DNA from: Ichthyophis bannanicus
Lineage: Eukaryota > Chordata > Amphibia > Gymnophiona > Ichthyophiidae
Assembly (NCBI GenBank): GCA_033557465.1
Contig: CM066033.1
Coordinates: 232,750,109 to 232,814,108 of the forward strand
Direction of reading: 5' to 3'
Length of the DNA: 64,000 nucleotides
In this document: piece by piece, positions 34,711-47,454 of the stretch
Layout of the letters: each line of letters starts with the position of its first letter
How positions within the stretch are numbered: position 1 is the first letter of the stretch
Translations under genes and position numbers: made by a program
The notes under the pieces: model-generated
Database searches by the model: none
What the model was told of the DNA's origin: nothing
What the model saw: only the letters and a program-made list of their open reading frames with translations

Positions 34711-35827
34711 AACCTGTTGTTGCCATGATCAACATGTCCCTGTGTCTCATTTCTCAACATGGCAGTGGGGTGCGATTGCCAGGTATGGACATGTCCCTGT
34801 GTATCCCCCAGAGGGGGGATGATACCAGGGGGTATCCCAGCAGTGAGGATGGAATGGCTGCTGGGGATGGGGCAAGGGAATGGCCCAATCATCAGTGGGA
34901 GGGGGTAGGGACAGCGGTGTGGGTGGACCTGTGGGTGGGCATAGATGGGGACACGACCCAGGGTAGACCAATGATGGGTGTGGGATGGTGGGGCAGGGAG
35001 AGGGGTGGGGGGCCAGCAGGAAGGGCAGTGAGGGGTGGCATGAGGGGGAGGGGGTGACAGCAGGGGACCCTGTATACATGAGGGGGATGGTATGCCATCA
35101 GTGCTGGGGCAGGGATGGAGGGTGAGGATGGGGGTGGGTGGGATGACTGTGGTGCAGGGACAGACCGGTAGGCAGGGTGCAATGTGCATGGGGTGCTAGC
35201 AGTGGAGGTACCGCAATACGCTTCACACAGGTTCTGTTCAGTATGGTGCATGCAGAAACAGTAGTGATGGTGGTTCAGATGGGCATGGGGCGGATCAGAC
35301 TGACAGGGATGGCACCACCACAGATGCCGTGCCTGGTGGGGTATTTACAGTGACAGAATGAGCCAGAGTGAACCCAGGGGTGATGGATATGGCAGGGGTG
35401 GTGGCAAAGGCGAGGGTGGGGGCACAGGCACACCAGTGGGTGGGGGCTGTGCTGTGGTCCAGTTACGTTGCCAATGGCAGGGGACATGAATACACGTGAG
35501 CGGGTCACAGGGTATCCGGGGCGGGGACCTGTGTGTGGGGAGGGTGGGATGGGCATGACAGGACTGTGTCCCAGGGGAGGGGACCAGGGGAGGACGGGCA
35601 CAGAGAAGGGTGGGGTGGCAGGAATGGCCATTACGGGTGAAGGATATGGGTGCGGGGGGCAGGGGCGACCCAGGTCATGACCAGCAGGGATGGTTAGGGG
35701 AAGGGGCACCCTGAGCAGGGAAGGGTGAGGGGCATGTGCCCAGGGTGACCACATGTGTGACAGAGGGGACATAGGGCAGTCAGCTGAAAGAATGTACACG
35801 TGGCCACAGGGTACAACAGTGCATACA

Positions 35828-38085
35828 TGATTTATTGTGCAAACTTCACCCCCCCCCCCCCCCGCACCTACACCCCCCAAATCTTCTGCCACGCTGGCCA
35901 CGTCCCCGTGCACCCCATGGGGTGGGTGCTGCTGCTTCCGCTGGCACTGCTACCATCGGCTGGCCCATGTGTGCCAGCATGGCCTCATGCACCAACACCA
36001 TCCTGGCCATGCTGGCTGCCATTGACCCAGCTGTCTTGTTCAGGGCTCGCACCTCATGGAGCACCAGCCATTGGCGGCACGCCTCATGCCGCAGGCAATG
36101 CTATTCCACAGCCACCTCCCGCAATGACATCTGTATGCCTGTGGGTGAGTCACGGTGCGAGCCGTGAGAAATGGGTTGCACATTCCACCTGTACACATGC
36201 AACAGCTGGCCAGACAGGTCGGACACTCACCCTCTGCATCCACATGCGCTGCTTCAGAGTGGGAACGCATCTCCCCAATGACCTGGTGGATGACTGCTTG
36301 TGCGGGCTGTGGTGCAGGACCCAGGGCTGGTGGCCCAGCAATGCCCCCAGCTGCAGCATTCACCGTGACGTTGTCGTCGCCTGCCTCATCAGCCACCCTA
36401 CCGTCATCTGAAAGGTGGTGTGCTGCTTCTCCCTCTGCCTCCAGTGCTGCCTCGTCCTCCTCAGGCACCTCAACATCTGTTGCCGCCTCAGACGGGGGGC
36501 ACGGTCTGGACCCTGGGGGCTCCACCCCCACCACCACCTCCATGGCATGTATGTCACCTGTGGGTGGAAAGGGTACACAGCTCAGGTGTGCTGTGCCTGA
36601 CAAGCCACATACATGTACCATTGTGGCCTGCCAGGCAGTGTGGGCCATGGGATACATAGGGCAACTGGGGTAGTCCCTGTCTGTGTACATGTGGCCAGGG
36701 ACTGTTCCGGTGCAGGGACATGTGGTGCACCATCAGTTGTATGTGTCCCCGGTGTCAGTGGTGCCTCACTAGTGGCTGTGTGTGTGTGCAACTGGGTATG
36801 GCCCACGTCAACAGGTGGGACTGCTGGGGTGCTGCTGGGGTTGGTGGGCCACTATTGCCTGGGAAAGGTGTGCCCTGTGATAGCAGGGATCTGTACACTG
36901 GGGTGCATGTTCCGGGGTGGCGTGGGGCCCTGGTGCCGTGACCACCATTCGACATTGGGTAGCTGTGCAGTGCAGGTGCATGGATGTGTGTGTGCCACAC
37001 GGGTATGCCCTGGCTGCGCCGGGCTCCCCACCCACACCACCCCCTGCATGGTGGCTTGCCCTGTGTCCAGAATCCAGGGATGCCTCTGCATCCCCCTCGC
37101 CCCCCACCCTACCCACCTCGGGACACCCACCCCATTGATTGCCATCGCACACTGCTGCCATCCCACCACCACCCACTGTGCACGTGGATGCAGGGGTACA
37201 CCGCCGCCCACACACTCTACATTCCCGGGCCCTATGTGGCCCTCCCAACCCCTCCACTGTAGCTTCAACCCACATTGGTGGCCACCGATCCCTGCCCCTG
37301 CCTGTCCCCCTCTGCACCTGCAGCCTCATGCCTACCCACCCTCACCCATGTACACTGTCATCCCGTCACCCTCCCATGGCCCCCTGGTTCCAGTGGGGCC
37401 CAGCGTGTGCCAGCCACCCTCAGCTGCTGCATCACTGTCACAGGTCCCCAGTGAGCTGTCTCTGATGTGCCACATGGGCCTTCACTGTCCCCATCACCCA
37501 TGGTCTCTCTGCTGCTCCTGTCACTGTTGGCCACATTATGCCCCTTGGTACCCTGTCTGTGCTTGGTCCTATGGCTCTGACCTGTCCCCAGCCTCCCCCC
37601 AACCCCCACATGTTGGCTCTCCCTAGAGCACATTCCTCTGTCCCAACTGCACATGGGTCCGCTGTGTCCAGCTCAAGCGGCAGGCCATGGAGGTAGATGG
37701 GCCCCAGTCTGTTGGCCACCTACTGCTCCAGTGGTGACAGTGCAGCTCAATGTGGTGCACCCCCTTCTGTCGCATGGGTGTGGTGCCTCTCCACACTGGT
37801 GTGCACCCGGACTGAGCACTTGATGTCCTGGTAGCACTTCCTTATGCTCTCGGTGTTGCGGCTAGGACCCCCTGCTGTAGTCACTGCTGTTGTGACCTCC
37901 TCCCATGCTATGTTGCATTGGCCAATGGTGGTAGTGCTGCTGAGCCGCCCAAATAGCACCTCGTACTGCTCCAGGATGGCTGCCAGGAGGAGGTCATTCT
38001 CCTCCTGGGTGTAGCAGGCTGCCCTCCTCCTGGCATTGTTAGGCACTGGCCTGCAGCAGCGCTTCCACCTGCCACACCTCTGCAC
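35828..38085 (-). pseudogene. Myb/SANT-like DNA-binding protein gene of the Harbinger element
   Basis: Harbinger elements carry a SANT/Myb protein that binds the element ends and brings in the transposase. The exon at 38085-37740 reads RRAACYTQEENDLLLAAIL, then IAWEEVTTAVTTAG and TESIRKCYQDIKCSVR: three helices of a SANT domain. The frame then crosses TGA (37747-37749) and TAG, and goes on to LGPIYLHGLPLELDTADP. A likely next exon (about 36570-36230) reads EVVVGVEPPGSR, then an acidic stretch EVPEEDEAALEAEGEAAHH. The last exon starts after CACCCACAG near 36145; it reads MSLREVAVE, one stop, and ends GRGQRGRRFGGCRCGGGGG. Its stop overlaps AATAAA (35836-35831). The transposase lies divergently about 1 kb away. 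Confidence 0.65.
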
Positions 38086-38200
38086 TGTTCCTGTGCCTCA
38101 GGCTGTAGCTGGATGGACCTGCCTCACCCCCCTCAGGCTCCTCCTCAGCGGGGTACACTGCTGACTGCTGGCTGGTCGTGGCACCCATGGCCATCTCACC
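38086..38200 (-). pseudogene. Possible N-terminus of the SANT-like protein, frame-shifted
   Basis: An ATG near 38196 opens MAMGATTSQQSAVYPAEEEP and SYSLRHRNSAEVWQVEALLQ before a stop. It overlaps the start of the SANT exon in another frame, so one frameshift could join them. The SANT frame itself has no upstream ATG. Confidence 0.35.
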
Positions 38201-39040
38201 TGCTGCATGTTGTGCCATCGTGTACCACCCTTGCCATTGCTGAGCTGGTGTGCCCCTTTATATACGCAGGGCGTGGTCCATCAGGTATTCAGACTGCGCA
38301 ACATGCGTTCCTATGCATGCACAGCATGTGTTATCTGCTACCCAGGGCACATTTCATGCACAGCTGTGCGTTGCCTCTGCGCCACCTACAGGGGGTGGCA
38401 TACATCACGTGCTCCATATGCATGTAGGCACCCGGCTCGTGCATGTGTCATGGCGTGCTGTACGGGCCCTGCCCCCCTTCACTTGTTGCTCTGCACCATA
38501 CATGCACTCAATGTGCATGTTGAGCGTAATCTCACCTTCCTAATTGCGCTATGCCATTATGCATCTGTGTGCTTAATGTTCCATATGTTTGGACCTCCTC
38601 ATTGTCTGCCCCTACATCCACAGGTGCTGTGTCCTCTTCAGTATTTGGTGCCACAGATCTGCCATTTCTGGTATGTAGTTTTGCTCTGTGTGCTAGGCTG
38701 TAGCTACGGCGCTCTCTGCCGTGCGTAGGTACCCCACGCATTGCATCTACATGTATGTTGTGTAAGCGCACGTTACACAATCTCTATGCACAATCTCTAC
38801 GTGCATGGGGACATGCCACATGTCCCTCCCCCTCCTACGCACGCTCAGCAGATCCAATCTCGAGGTGCACCTGTGTGTTGTGGTGCACGTGCTATGGCAT
38901 TCCACTTCTGTACATACTGTGCAGTTTGCAACACTGTTGCTGGTGTGCATTGCTGCATCTGCAGCTGTGTTATGTTTGTTCTGATTAGTTGCCACACCCC
39001 ACGCCTTATTTATCTCCCTGCATCACTCAGGCTGTTGCCC

Positions 39041-39875
39041 ATGATGGCTCACACAGACCATGTGGGTTGTGCAGTGGTGACGTTGATTGACTTTGAGGAG
39101 CTGCAGTTGCCTGATGAGGGAGATGGTGTCCTTGGGGCTGTGGCACTGGGCATGGGTGCAGTCGCACAGCAACACAGACCTGCAGCTGTGGAGGCTCCAC
39201 AGGTTGAGGTATGTCCAGCACAGCACCATAGGCATGCGGAGGCACGCCTTCACCTGCCTCACCTTTACAGGCCCAGGCCCATGCTCCAGGACATGCGTGA
39301 GGATCAGGTCATCTCCCTCTACTGTCTGAGCATGGGGGCTATTAGGGGGCTCTATGAGGATCTAAGACCTGACCTCGAGCCCCGGACTGCCCGGTCACAT
39401 GCCATACCAGGATTGGTCAAGCTCCTGACTAACCTACATTTCTTTGCCTCTGGCTGTTTCCAATCCTCAGTGGCCACAGTGGGGGGGATGAGCAACCCCA
39501 CCTTCTCACGCTGTCTCCATCAGGTACTGCAGGCCATTGTCAGCCAGGTTAGGAATTACATTACGATTCCTAACAGTGGGCAACAGTGGGGGGCCATGGG
39601 CCAGGCATTCCAGTGGATTGCAGGGATACCTCACGTGATGGGAGCTATTGATTGCACACATGTTGCCCTGGTCCCACCAAGAGACAAGGAGGTGGCGTTC
39701 TGCAACCGCAAACACTACCATTCCCTGAATGTTCTGGTTGTTTGTGATGCAACTATGTGGATTCTGAATGTGGTTCCCCGGTTCCAAGAGTCCACCCATG
39801 ACTCCCATATCCTTCATCACTCGGCACTATTCAGACAATTTGAGGCCAGACAATATGGAGACTGTGTCCTGCTGG
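39041..39875 (+). pseudogene. Harbinger DDE transposase, exon 1 (HARBI1-like)
   Basis: This is the nuclease that cuts and pastes the element. Exon 1 covers the N-terminal helical domain (REDQVISLYCLSMGAIRGLY, PGLVKLLTNLHFFASGCFQ, GGMSNPTFSRCLHQVL) and the first two catalytic residues: Asp in HVMGAIDCTHVALVPP and Asp in NVLVVCDATMWILNV. The conserved ESTHDSHILHHSALF block follows. It ends at a splice donor, LLG|GTGGGT, at 39875. ATGs at 39041 and 39044 are the likely starts; the open frame extends upstream but is Cys-rich and not conserved-looking. No stop interrupts this exon. Confidence 0.85.
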
Positions 39876-41193
39876 GTGGGTATTAACCATCTCTAACATG
39901 CACATGTTGTCCCTGTATCCTGGGGGCACTGCACCTCTCACAGGTGGGACAGGGTCACCTTTGGTGTTCCATTCGGGCCTTCTGACTGCATATCCCCTGC
40001 AACACACATGACCTGGCGTGCTGCATCCCAGATATCTTTTCAGAACACATTACAGACACAGTCCGTTATACTGTGGCATATCACTGCCCATCCGCTCTCT
40101 GTTATATCTGGTCCCATTGCTGACTATGACCCCTTCATGTCTCTCCCTGTATTGTGGTAGTGCAGTGCTGACACTGTGTGGGGCGGTGTCCTCCAGCACA
40201 CCATGTCACTGTCACTGGGGACATGGAGACATATGTTTGTGTGTTTCTACACTTAACTATGTCTGCCATATGTGCATCATTGCTCATCTGTGTGTCTCGG
40301 CACACATGCGGGGAACACTGTTTCCAGGTTCCACTGCTGTATTGCACATGTCTTTTGGTATGTTCCTCCATGGTGGTGTGTGACAAAGATTGGTTGCCAA
40401 CACCTACGGTACACAGCCTCAGCTCACACACATACGCAAATGTACATGTGTCTATCTTTATCTTTATCTTTATTTTTACACTTGATAAACCGCTTTTGTC
40501 GAAGCATTAAAGCGGTGTACAATAAAAAGTTCAGGAATACAAAGTATAGAAAAGGAATGACATAACAAGATAGTCCCTAGTTGACTCTGTCTACAAAGTG
40601 TGTGTGTGTGTGTATGTGCTACTATGGGGGGCCTGAGTTGGCTCACATATTCGTTTTCTTGCTGTACTGTGTGTTGGGGGGGCCAATCTCCATTGACCTC
40701 ATCTTTATAATCACATGGCTGGCATTGTGGTGCCACGTTGCATCCCACATGTCTGCTCTGTATTGGGCAGCATTGGTGTGTAGTTTCAGCCATCTTGGCT
40801 ATACCCCTACTGTATATGTTGCTGTGACAGCATGTGTGTGTGTGCACTGTGCCATGGCCGTCACATTCTTGCATGCATGCTGATCTCTTCCCCATTCCTG
40901 GTGCAATGCCATGTGTACACCTTCTGCATTCAGGGATGCCACTCATGGCTTTTGGCTACAGGTGGTTGGTGATGTGATTGGTCTGGTTACAGTTGATGTG
41001 TGTTGTCCTCATTGCCCCTCCCCGGTGTCCTGTATGTCACACCCCCAAATGCTGGCGCACAGCTGCCATGTGCCATTATGTGATGTCATCTGTGTGTGTC
41101 GTCGTGTATCTGTTGACCTTTCACACGTAGATGCTTGTGCGCATTTGTGTGCCCACCAGCTCATGATTGACCTTACCACATTTACGTCTGCAG
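39876..41193 (+). other. Transposase intron
   Basis: A GT donor (39876) and a TCTGCAG acceptor (41187-41193) bound 1318 bases. Joining them makes LLGDTGYGCRAWL, which matches the LLGDSGYP block of Harbinger transposases exactly at the junction. The intron holds an L2-type 3' end fragment (40455-40540, minus) and a TG repeat near 40605. Confidence 0.8.
40455..40540 (-). repeat. L2-like LINE 3'-end fragment
   Basis: TATCTTTATC tandem tail, then the inverse of the stem found at other L2-like 3' ends (GATAAACCGCTTTTGTC, AAAGCGGTGTACAAT). Confidence 0.7.
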
Positions 41194-41551
41194 GTGATAC
41201 GGGATATGGCTGTCGTGCCTGGTTGGTGACCCCTTGCGTCTTCCATGGACATGTGCAGAGAGGAGGTACAATGAGGCCCAGGCCTCCAGCCGCTCAGTCA
41301 TTGAGCGCACCTTTGGCGTTCTGAAGATTCACTTCAGGTGTCTGGATAGGACCGGTGGGGCCTTACAATACAAACCCATGACTGTGGCACAGATCATTCT
41401 GGCCTGTTGCATCCTATACAACATTGCACTCAGGCACAATATCTGGGTCGACATTAATGAGGATCTGGATGAGGATCCGCTGTGCCCTCCTGTACGTGGT
41501 CGTGGGGACACATGTGTGGGGATGGCAGTAAAGGAGGCAGTAAACATCTGA
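41194..41551 (+). pseudogene. Harbinger DDE transposase, exon 2
   Basis: The exon starts GDTGYGCRAWLVTPC in one frame. It then shifts near 41235 to AERRYNEAQASSRSVIERT, which continues as FGVLKIHFRCLDRTGGALQ and IILACCILYNIA in another frame. VIERTFG carries the third catalytic residue, Glu. All three DDE residues are therefore present in the gene, but the frameshift between the second Asp and the Glu stops a full protein. The end, past HNIWVDINEDLDEDPL, is acidic, as in relatives. Confidence 0.85.
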
Positions 41552-43944
41552 TCGAGGAGCTGTTCTCATATAAGTCCTGCATATGTGGTGATATGCATAG
41601 TTGTCTACATGTACATGCTGCCGTGTCTGTTTCTGGGCTCTCTCTGGACATATGTATGTTTCCCTTCTGTCTTTGCATCCCCAGGAGTAGCCTATGTTCC
41701 TGGCTGTCGCTGCAGTGCAGTGGTACCTGTGTGTACGTCATTCAACCTGCAGGTGACTGTGTTGGGTGGACATAGTGGGACCTGTACTGTGGGGACACTG
41801 CAGCATAGCACATTTCTGTGTTTCTCAGTCCACTGCACATATGTTGTTGTGCACCTCTTTGGCCTGCGCCTCCCTACCCCACATGTTCCGTTTGGCAACC
41901 ATATAGCCATTAGTTCATGTCACGTTCTGGGTTTTCAAAACTTTATTTGTGACAACTGTGATGGAGCTGTGTGTGTCTGCAGGCGCAGAGTGTGGTTGTG
42001 GCTGTTGGCACATATACCCTTCCCTAGCATTGTGCCATTATACAACATCAGTGTCTCCTTGCATGGACTGTGATGCTTGCCTCCACTGGTCTCAGCTTAT
42101 GCTCACAGGGGCCATATGCTACTGGCGGCATGCTCTCCCCATCTCACTGTGTGTGTGTGTGTGTCTGTGTTTTTGGGACGTGTCTATGTGATGGCACACT
42201 CTGCTACCCTTGAGCGTTGTCTGGTGATGGGATGGGCCTGGACACTTGTGCGGTGGTGCTCACTGCTCTATCTCTAACCCTGTGCTGGTGCCCTTGTGTA
42301 CATTGTGCGCACGTATTTACGCATGTCTTCTATGTTTTTGACTGACCTGTCTCCTGTTTGCTACCAGTCCACTATGCATCAACGGTTCCATTTCACAGAT
42401 CTCGCAAGACCTTGGACATGTGGCATTGATGGTTTGACATGCAGACATGGTGATTCCACGCATTTCAGTGACATACTCTGCCTTTACTATAATTTCTTGT
42501 GGCCTTTGCCTGCCTCAGACAGTCCTTATCAGACACCTGCTGCACACAGACGGTACATTGCATGTTTGATCTGTTGTGACTCACATCACACTTCACATGT
42601 TTCTTTTGGGCTGCTGGTTTGTCGTGGACCTCTGTGGGATCTGTGTGCACCAACACTGCTGGACATGCTGTTGCCCACTGAGCAGTCTGTGTTACATGGC
42701 CATAGACATGGCTATGTCAATATGGCAACCTGGTCGGCCATGCCATCTCCAGCTGTGGGCAACACACACTGTGCTCTGTGTTGTGATCATGTCCTGTTTG
42801 CATGTCTGAGGTCTCATTATGTACATATTGTGGTTTCTCTTTCTGCATTGTGACCTTATCTTGTGTACAGCATACCATGACCTGCTTTTCCTTCTTCTAT
42901 CACAGGGCGCAGAGAACACACACAGCACATTGACTACACTGCAACTGGCATACCCATCATGGTACCACTGGTGGACAGAGCACCTCCATGCAACGATCCC
43001 TGGGGGATGGTGCCATTGGGTGATGGGCCTCAGCGAGTGGGACACACGCCTATGATGGACATTATTGTTTGACTGATACAGAAATGGGATGACTAACAAA
43101 ATGTTGCTGCCATGCTCTGGCCGTGTCATGGTCATCGCTGTGGACACAAAGAACACTCTGCATTACTGTGGCACACTGAGTTGTCACACGTGACCTTGCA
43201 TGCCCATGGATCTGTGACAGCCATGACGGGACATGTGTGGTTGTAGATGACATTTTCACTGTGGACAATGTGTACTGGTCTGTACATGTACAGCAGGATG
43301 TCACATACTCGCTGTATGTTGTACATCTATCTGACAATGTGTTGATGTGTGTGGCCATGTGTGTGACCTGCAGTGCAATATATCCACATATGTTTGGGTG
43401 AACAGTTGCATGCAGCCACGTGTGTGCCACAGGAGGGACATTCTGTAGGCCCTGTTTCTATGTCTGGCTACTTTATACTTGAACATGACAAACTGTTTGC
43501 CACCACACCACTGTGATGCGTGCCACTATCTGTGATTGCTGTTTGACCCTCGCAGGGGGTGTTACAATTCATATGGGGCAGCACTCTGTCATGATTCAAC
43601 GTACATGGTGCATGTGCATCTGCCTGATTCCGGTTTTGCAACAGTGCATGTGCCTACGTGGATTCTGTGTGGGTTAGTGCATCATTGTAGTCCTTTCGTT
43701 CTACCTCCACATACATGTTATTGTGGGTGGTTCCTCTACAGATGTGCCGCTGTACATTGATTTACCTACCAATCAATGCATGTGTGCCCGAACCTCCTTT
43801 TGACATGGCATTGTGCCACTCACATTGCACCATTACCTTAGCTGTGGGTGGGTGTCTCTTTTTTCTGCCTTAGGTTGTGCATTCCCTGTTCATTGGCATA
43901 TATGTGATGCTTCTGTAGCCACAACACCAATTGTAGCAGGCCTT
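41552..43944. other. Copy 4 interior, no gene seen
   Basis: TG-rich sequence with a short TG microsatellite near 42150. No frame resembles a known protein. Confidence 0.45.
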
Positions 43945-44080
43945 TCTTTATCTTTATCTTTATTTGTTTCTTTATATACCGCCCACACCATGGGTACCAG
44001 AGCGGTTTACAATAGGCAAAAAACAAGGGTCAGGACAAAATTGCTGCAGGAGGAAGAGGGATAGAGGAAACAGAACTCCA

Positions 44081-45382
44081 TTAATGTGATAGGAAAGGGA
44101 CAGAGGTAGAGAACGAGAGAGAGTTTACGAGTGGGTCAAGGTCAGACAGACAGACAAACTGAGGTAGACGAGACAGGCCTAAAGAGGGGCTGTGGGAATG
44201 GAAGAGGGGGGGTGGGAGATCGTAGGCCAAACAGAAAGGGTAGGTCTTTAATCTGGTTTTGAATTTGCTAAAGGATAGTTCAAGACGGAGGGCAGGGGGA
44301 AGCGAGTTCCAGAGCCTGGGGCCAAGGAAGAAAAAGGCAGAGAAGCAGGTGGATTCAAGGTGGGCAGAGGTTGGAGAGGGAAGTAACATATGGTTGGCAT
44401 GGATAGAACGAAGGGAACGTTGGGGGACATGAAGACGAATCAGGTCTGAGAGATAGTGAGGGACACCAGTGTGTATTGCCTTATGGACGAACATGAGGAC
44501 TTTAAACTGAATCCAGTAAGAGATAGGAAGCCAGTGAAGACTGATAAGAAGGGGAGTGATGTGGTCATAGCGGGAAGCATGAGTGAGAAGCTGAGCTGCG
44601 GTGTTCTGAATAAGCTGCAGCCTCCGGACTTGATATTGGGGGAGGCCAGTGAAGCAGATGTTGCAGTAGTCTAAGCGAGAAAGAGTAAGGGAAAGGAGTA
44701 GTGTGGTCAATGAGGAGACGGAGAGAAAGGGACGAAGGGCATGCAGCTGTCTAAGGGAGAAGAAAGAACGTTGGACTACAGAAGAAATATGTTCATGGAA
44801 GGACAGAGCTGAGTCCAGGACAACCCCCAGGTAACGCAAGGAGGGGACAATGGGGATGGGGGAGGAAGAGAGCAGGGGGGGGGGAAATAGATGGTATAGG
44901 TCCACCGAGGGTGAACCAGATAGCCTGAGTCTTAGAGGGGTTGAGATGAAGAAAGTTGGTGGACATCCAAGAGGCAATGGAGGAGAGACAGGAGTTGAGA
45001 GGAGAGAGATCAGGTGAGAGCGGGCTGGTGTGATAGAGGAAGAGAATATCATCTGTGTAGTAATAAGCAGAAACACCAAATTGCTGCACCAAAAGAGTGA
45101 GGGGGCAAGGAAGACGTTAAACAAAAGAGGGGCCAAAACAGAACCCTGAGGATCTCCACAAGTAAGTGGGTGAGTGGGAGAGGAAGAGGAACCAGAGATG
45201 ACAGAGAAAGATCTATTAGTCAGGAAAGAATGGAACCAATGGAGAACAGAGCCAGAGATCCCAGTGTTGTGGAGACGAGAAAGCAAAGTGCGATGGTCGA
45301 CGAGATCGCAAGCAGAGGAGAGGTCGAGGGAAACAGCAATAGAAACAGAACCACGATCATATGCAGAGTGAAGTTCGTTCAT
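44081..45382 (-). pseudogene. L2-like LINE RT core and C-terminus
   Basis: It continues as LDLSSACDLVDHRTLL (catalytic Asp), GDPQGSVLAPLLFN, then shifts frame to YYYTDDILF (45030 region; usually YADD) and SSIASWMSTNFLHLNPSKTQ. It returns to the first frame for RYLGVVLDSALSFHEHI, RLDYCNICFTGLP, ISLHWLPISYWIQFKVL and GPRLWNSLPPALR. Catalytic Asps are present; two shifts around the active site inactivate it. Confidence 0.87.
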
Positions 45383-47298
45383 AACAGAAAGAATAGATTC
45401 TGTGCTGTGCCCAGGGTGGAAGCCAGACTGATGGGGTGAAGGGAAAGGGTAGCATCAAGGTGAGAGGAAAGCTGAACAAAGACCAATTTTTCCAAAAGTT
45501 TGGAGAGAAAAGGGAGGTTGGAGATCGGACGCCAGTTAGCAGGGACGGAGGGATCCAAGGTGGGTTTCTTGAGGATAGGCCTGATCAAAGCATGCTTCCA
45601 GAGAGAAGGGAAAGAGCCAGTGAGGAGACTAGAGTTAAACATGGAAAGGATGAGGGGAACAAGGGCCAAAGAAGACTCGGGGAGCCAGGTGGAAGGGATG
45701 GGATCGGAGGGGCAAGTTGTCTTACGGGTGGAAGCAAGAGTCTTGGTCAGCTCTAGGATGGTGATGGGACGGAAAGAGGACCAACGATGAGAAAAAATTT
45801 GGCAGGCATGATCAGGGGAGGGGGAGGCTGGTAGGGAGATGGAAGAGGAAGGGGAGAGAGGAGGGGGACAAGAGGAGAAGGAGGAACGCAGGGTAAGGAC
45901 CTCATCAGTGAAATGTAAAGCAAGAGGGGTGGGGTCTGGAGTAGGCTGGGGAATAGCTGCAGAAGTAGAGGACTGGGGGTTAGAGAGGGAACGTACAATA
46001 GAGTAGAGCTGGCGAGAAGAGCTAGAGGCGGAGGAAATGCGATTGGAAAAGTAGGCACGTTTACTGGAATGCAAGAGAGAGTGGTAATGGCGATGACATG
46101 CGTGATAATGGGTGAGAGCAGTAGGAGAAGGGTGCTTACGCCAGAGGCGTTCAGCCCAACAGAGGTGAGAGCGGTGAAGACGGAGACCAGGGTGATACCA
46201 AGTGTGAGAACGGGGAAGGTGTTTGCTGGAGAGGGGCTGAAGAGGAGCAAGATTGTTCAGGGTGGTTAAAAGAGTGGAATTCCAGAGCTGGGCTTGGGAT
46301 TTGGGGGAGAGAAGATGAAAGTCAATAGGGAAAAGAGTGTCAGAGGGAGGGAAACGTGAGAGAGTTGAGGCAGTGACACGGCGGACCTGGGGTGGAGGAG
46401 ATCCAGAGGCAAGGGAATGGGAAAGAGAAGGGGAGGAGGGTTGGAAGGAAAAGAAGAAACAGTGATGGTCAGACCAGGGGACTGGAAGAGAGCGAAAAGC
46501 ACGAGGGGCAAAAGGGGACGTCTGGGGAGATAAAACCAAGTCAAGGGTATGACCGGCCGAATAAGTGGGAAGAAAGACATGTTGCTGAAGGGAGAGGTCA
46601 GCAATATGCGTGAGAAAAGAGGTGTCTCGGGATCTAGTAGGGCAGTCGGGATGGACGTTGAAGTCACCTAAAACCAAAAGGTGAGGGAAATGGAGGGAGA
46701 CCTCGGAGAGAGTAAGGAGAAGCGAGTCCCAAAGGTGGGGCTGGAGGGAAGGTGGTGCATAGATCAAGAGGAAATGGAGCGCAGGAGAAGTGTCAAGGCG
46801 AAGGAGAAGAGACTCCTGGTAGTAGAGGAAAGGAGGGGAAAGTTCTTGGACGGGGAGGCAAGAGTGGCAAAGGACGGCAACCCCTCCACCAGCTCTGCCA
46901 TGACGGGAGGTAGAAAAGGCCGAGTAGCCCGGAGGAAGGCAATGATTAAGAAGAGGCTCTTCCCCATCCCTGATCCATGTTTCTGTAAGAAACAGAATAT
47001 CAAGTGAATGGAGGAGGAGTAAATCATGGACAGGAATAGTTTTGGAGCATAGGGAGCAGCAGTTGTGACGCACGCAAGAAAGAGCTGCAATCGGGGATGA
47101 AGGAGGAGTGGTGAGAGGATGACTGGACAATGGCAAGCAAGGAATGAGGTTGAGAGCATTTCTAGGCGATATTGGAACGTTAGTATTGTGTAATGAAAAT
47201 TGAAGTCTCGGCAGGGGGCGATAGCCCCAATGAACGGGGATGGAGCACATGCACATGCACAAGCAGCACAAAGCAGTGAACAGGACCAGGGTGTACAA
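45379..47298 (-). pseudogene. L2-like LINE endonuclease and RT start
   Basis: A 639-codon open frame. Endonuclease blocks are VRHNCCSLCSK, LFLTETWIRDGE (catalytic Glu), LLVLGDFNVHPDCP (Asp/Asn) and VPWSDHHCFFF (Asp/His). The RT begins with PSDPIPSTWLPES, LIRPILKKPTLDP and NWRPISNLPFLSKLLEK. A frameshift follows near 45390. The first coding stretch at the N-terminus is hydrophobic and may be non-coding, since the first ATG is not clearly conserved. Confidence 0.87.
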
Positions 47299-47454
47299 CC
47301 AGAGGGACTTACCTTGTGAAAGGAATCCACGTGAGGAGTATAACAGGAGTATGCAAGGGTGGGGGGGTCAATGAGCCCTGGCACTCACCCTCGAACTCGC
47401 CCCAAGGAGCTCGCCCAAGGAGCGCTACAAGCTTCTTGGGTGTGCACTGTCGCA

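Noticed and set aside
34236..35189. 317-codon minus-strand frame
   Set aside because: Pro/His-rich reading of a G-rich strand with no conserved motif.
36613..37626. 337-codon plus-strand frame
   Set aside because: It lies opposite and between the exons of the SANT-like gene, is Cys/Pro/His-rich and matches nothing known.
38741..39040. Upstream extension of the transposase frame
   Set aside because: The frame is open but Cys/His-rich and unlike Harbinger N-termini; the start at 39041 or 39044 is preferred.
45170..47007. Several plus-strand frames opposite the L2-like LINE
   Set aside because: Shadows of the minus-strand LINE coding sequence.
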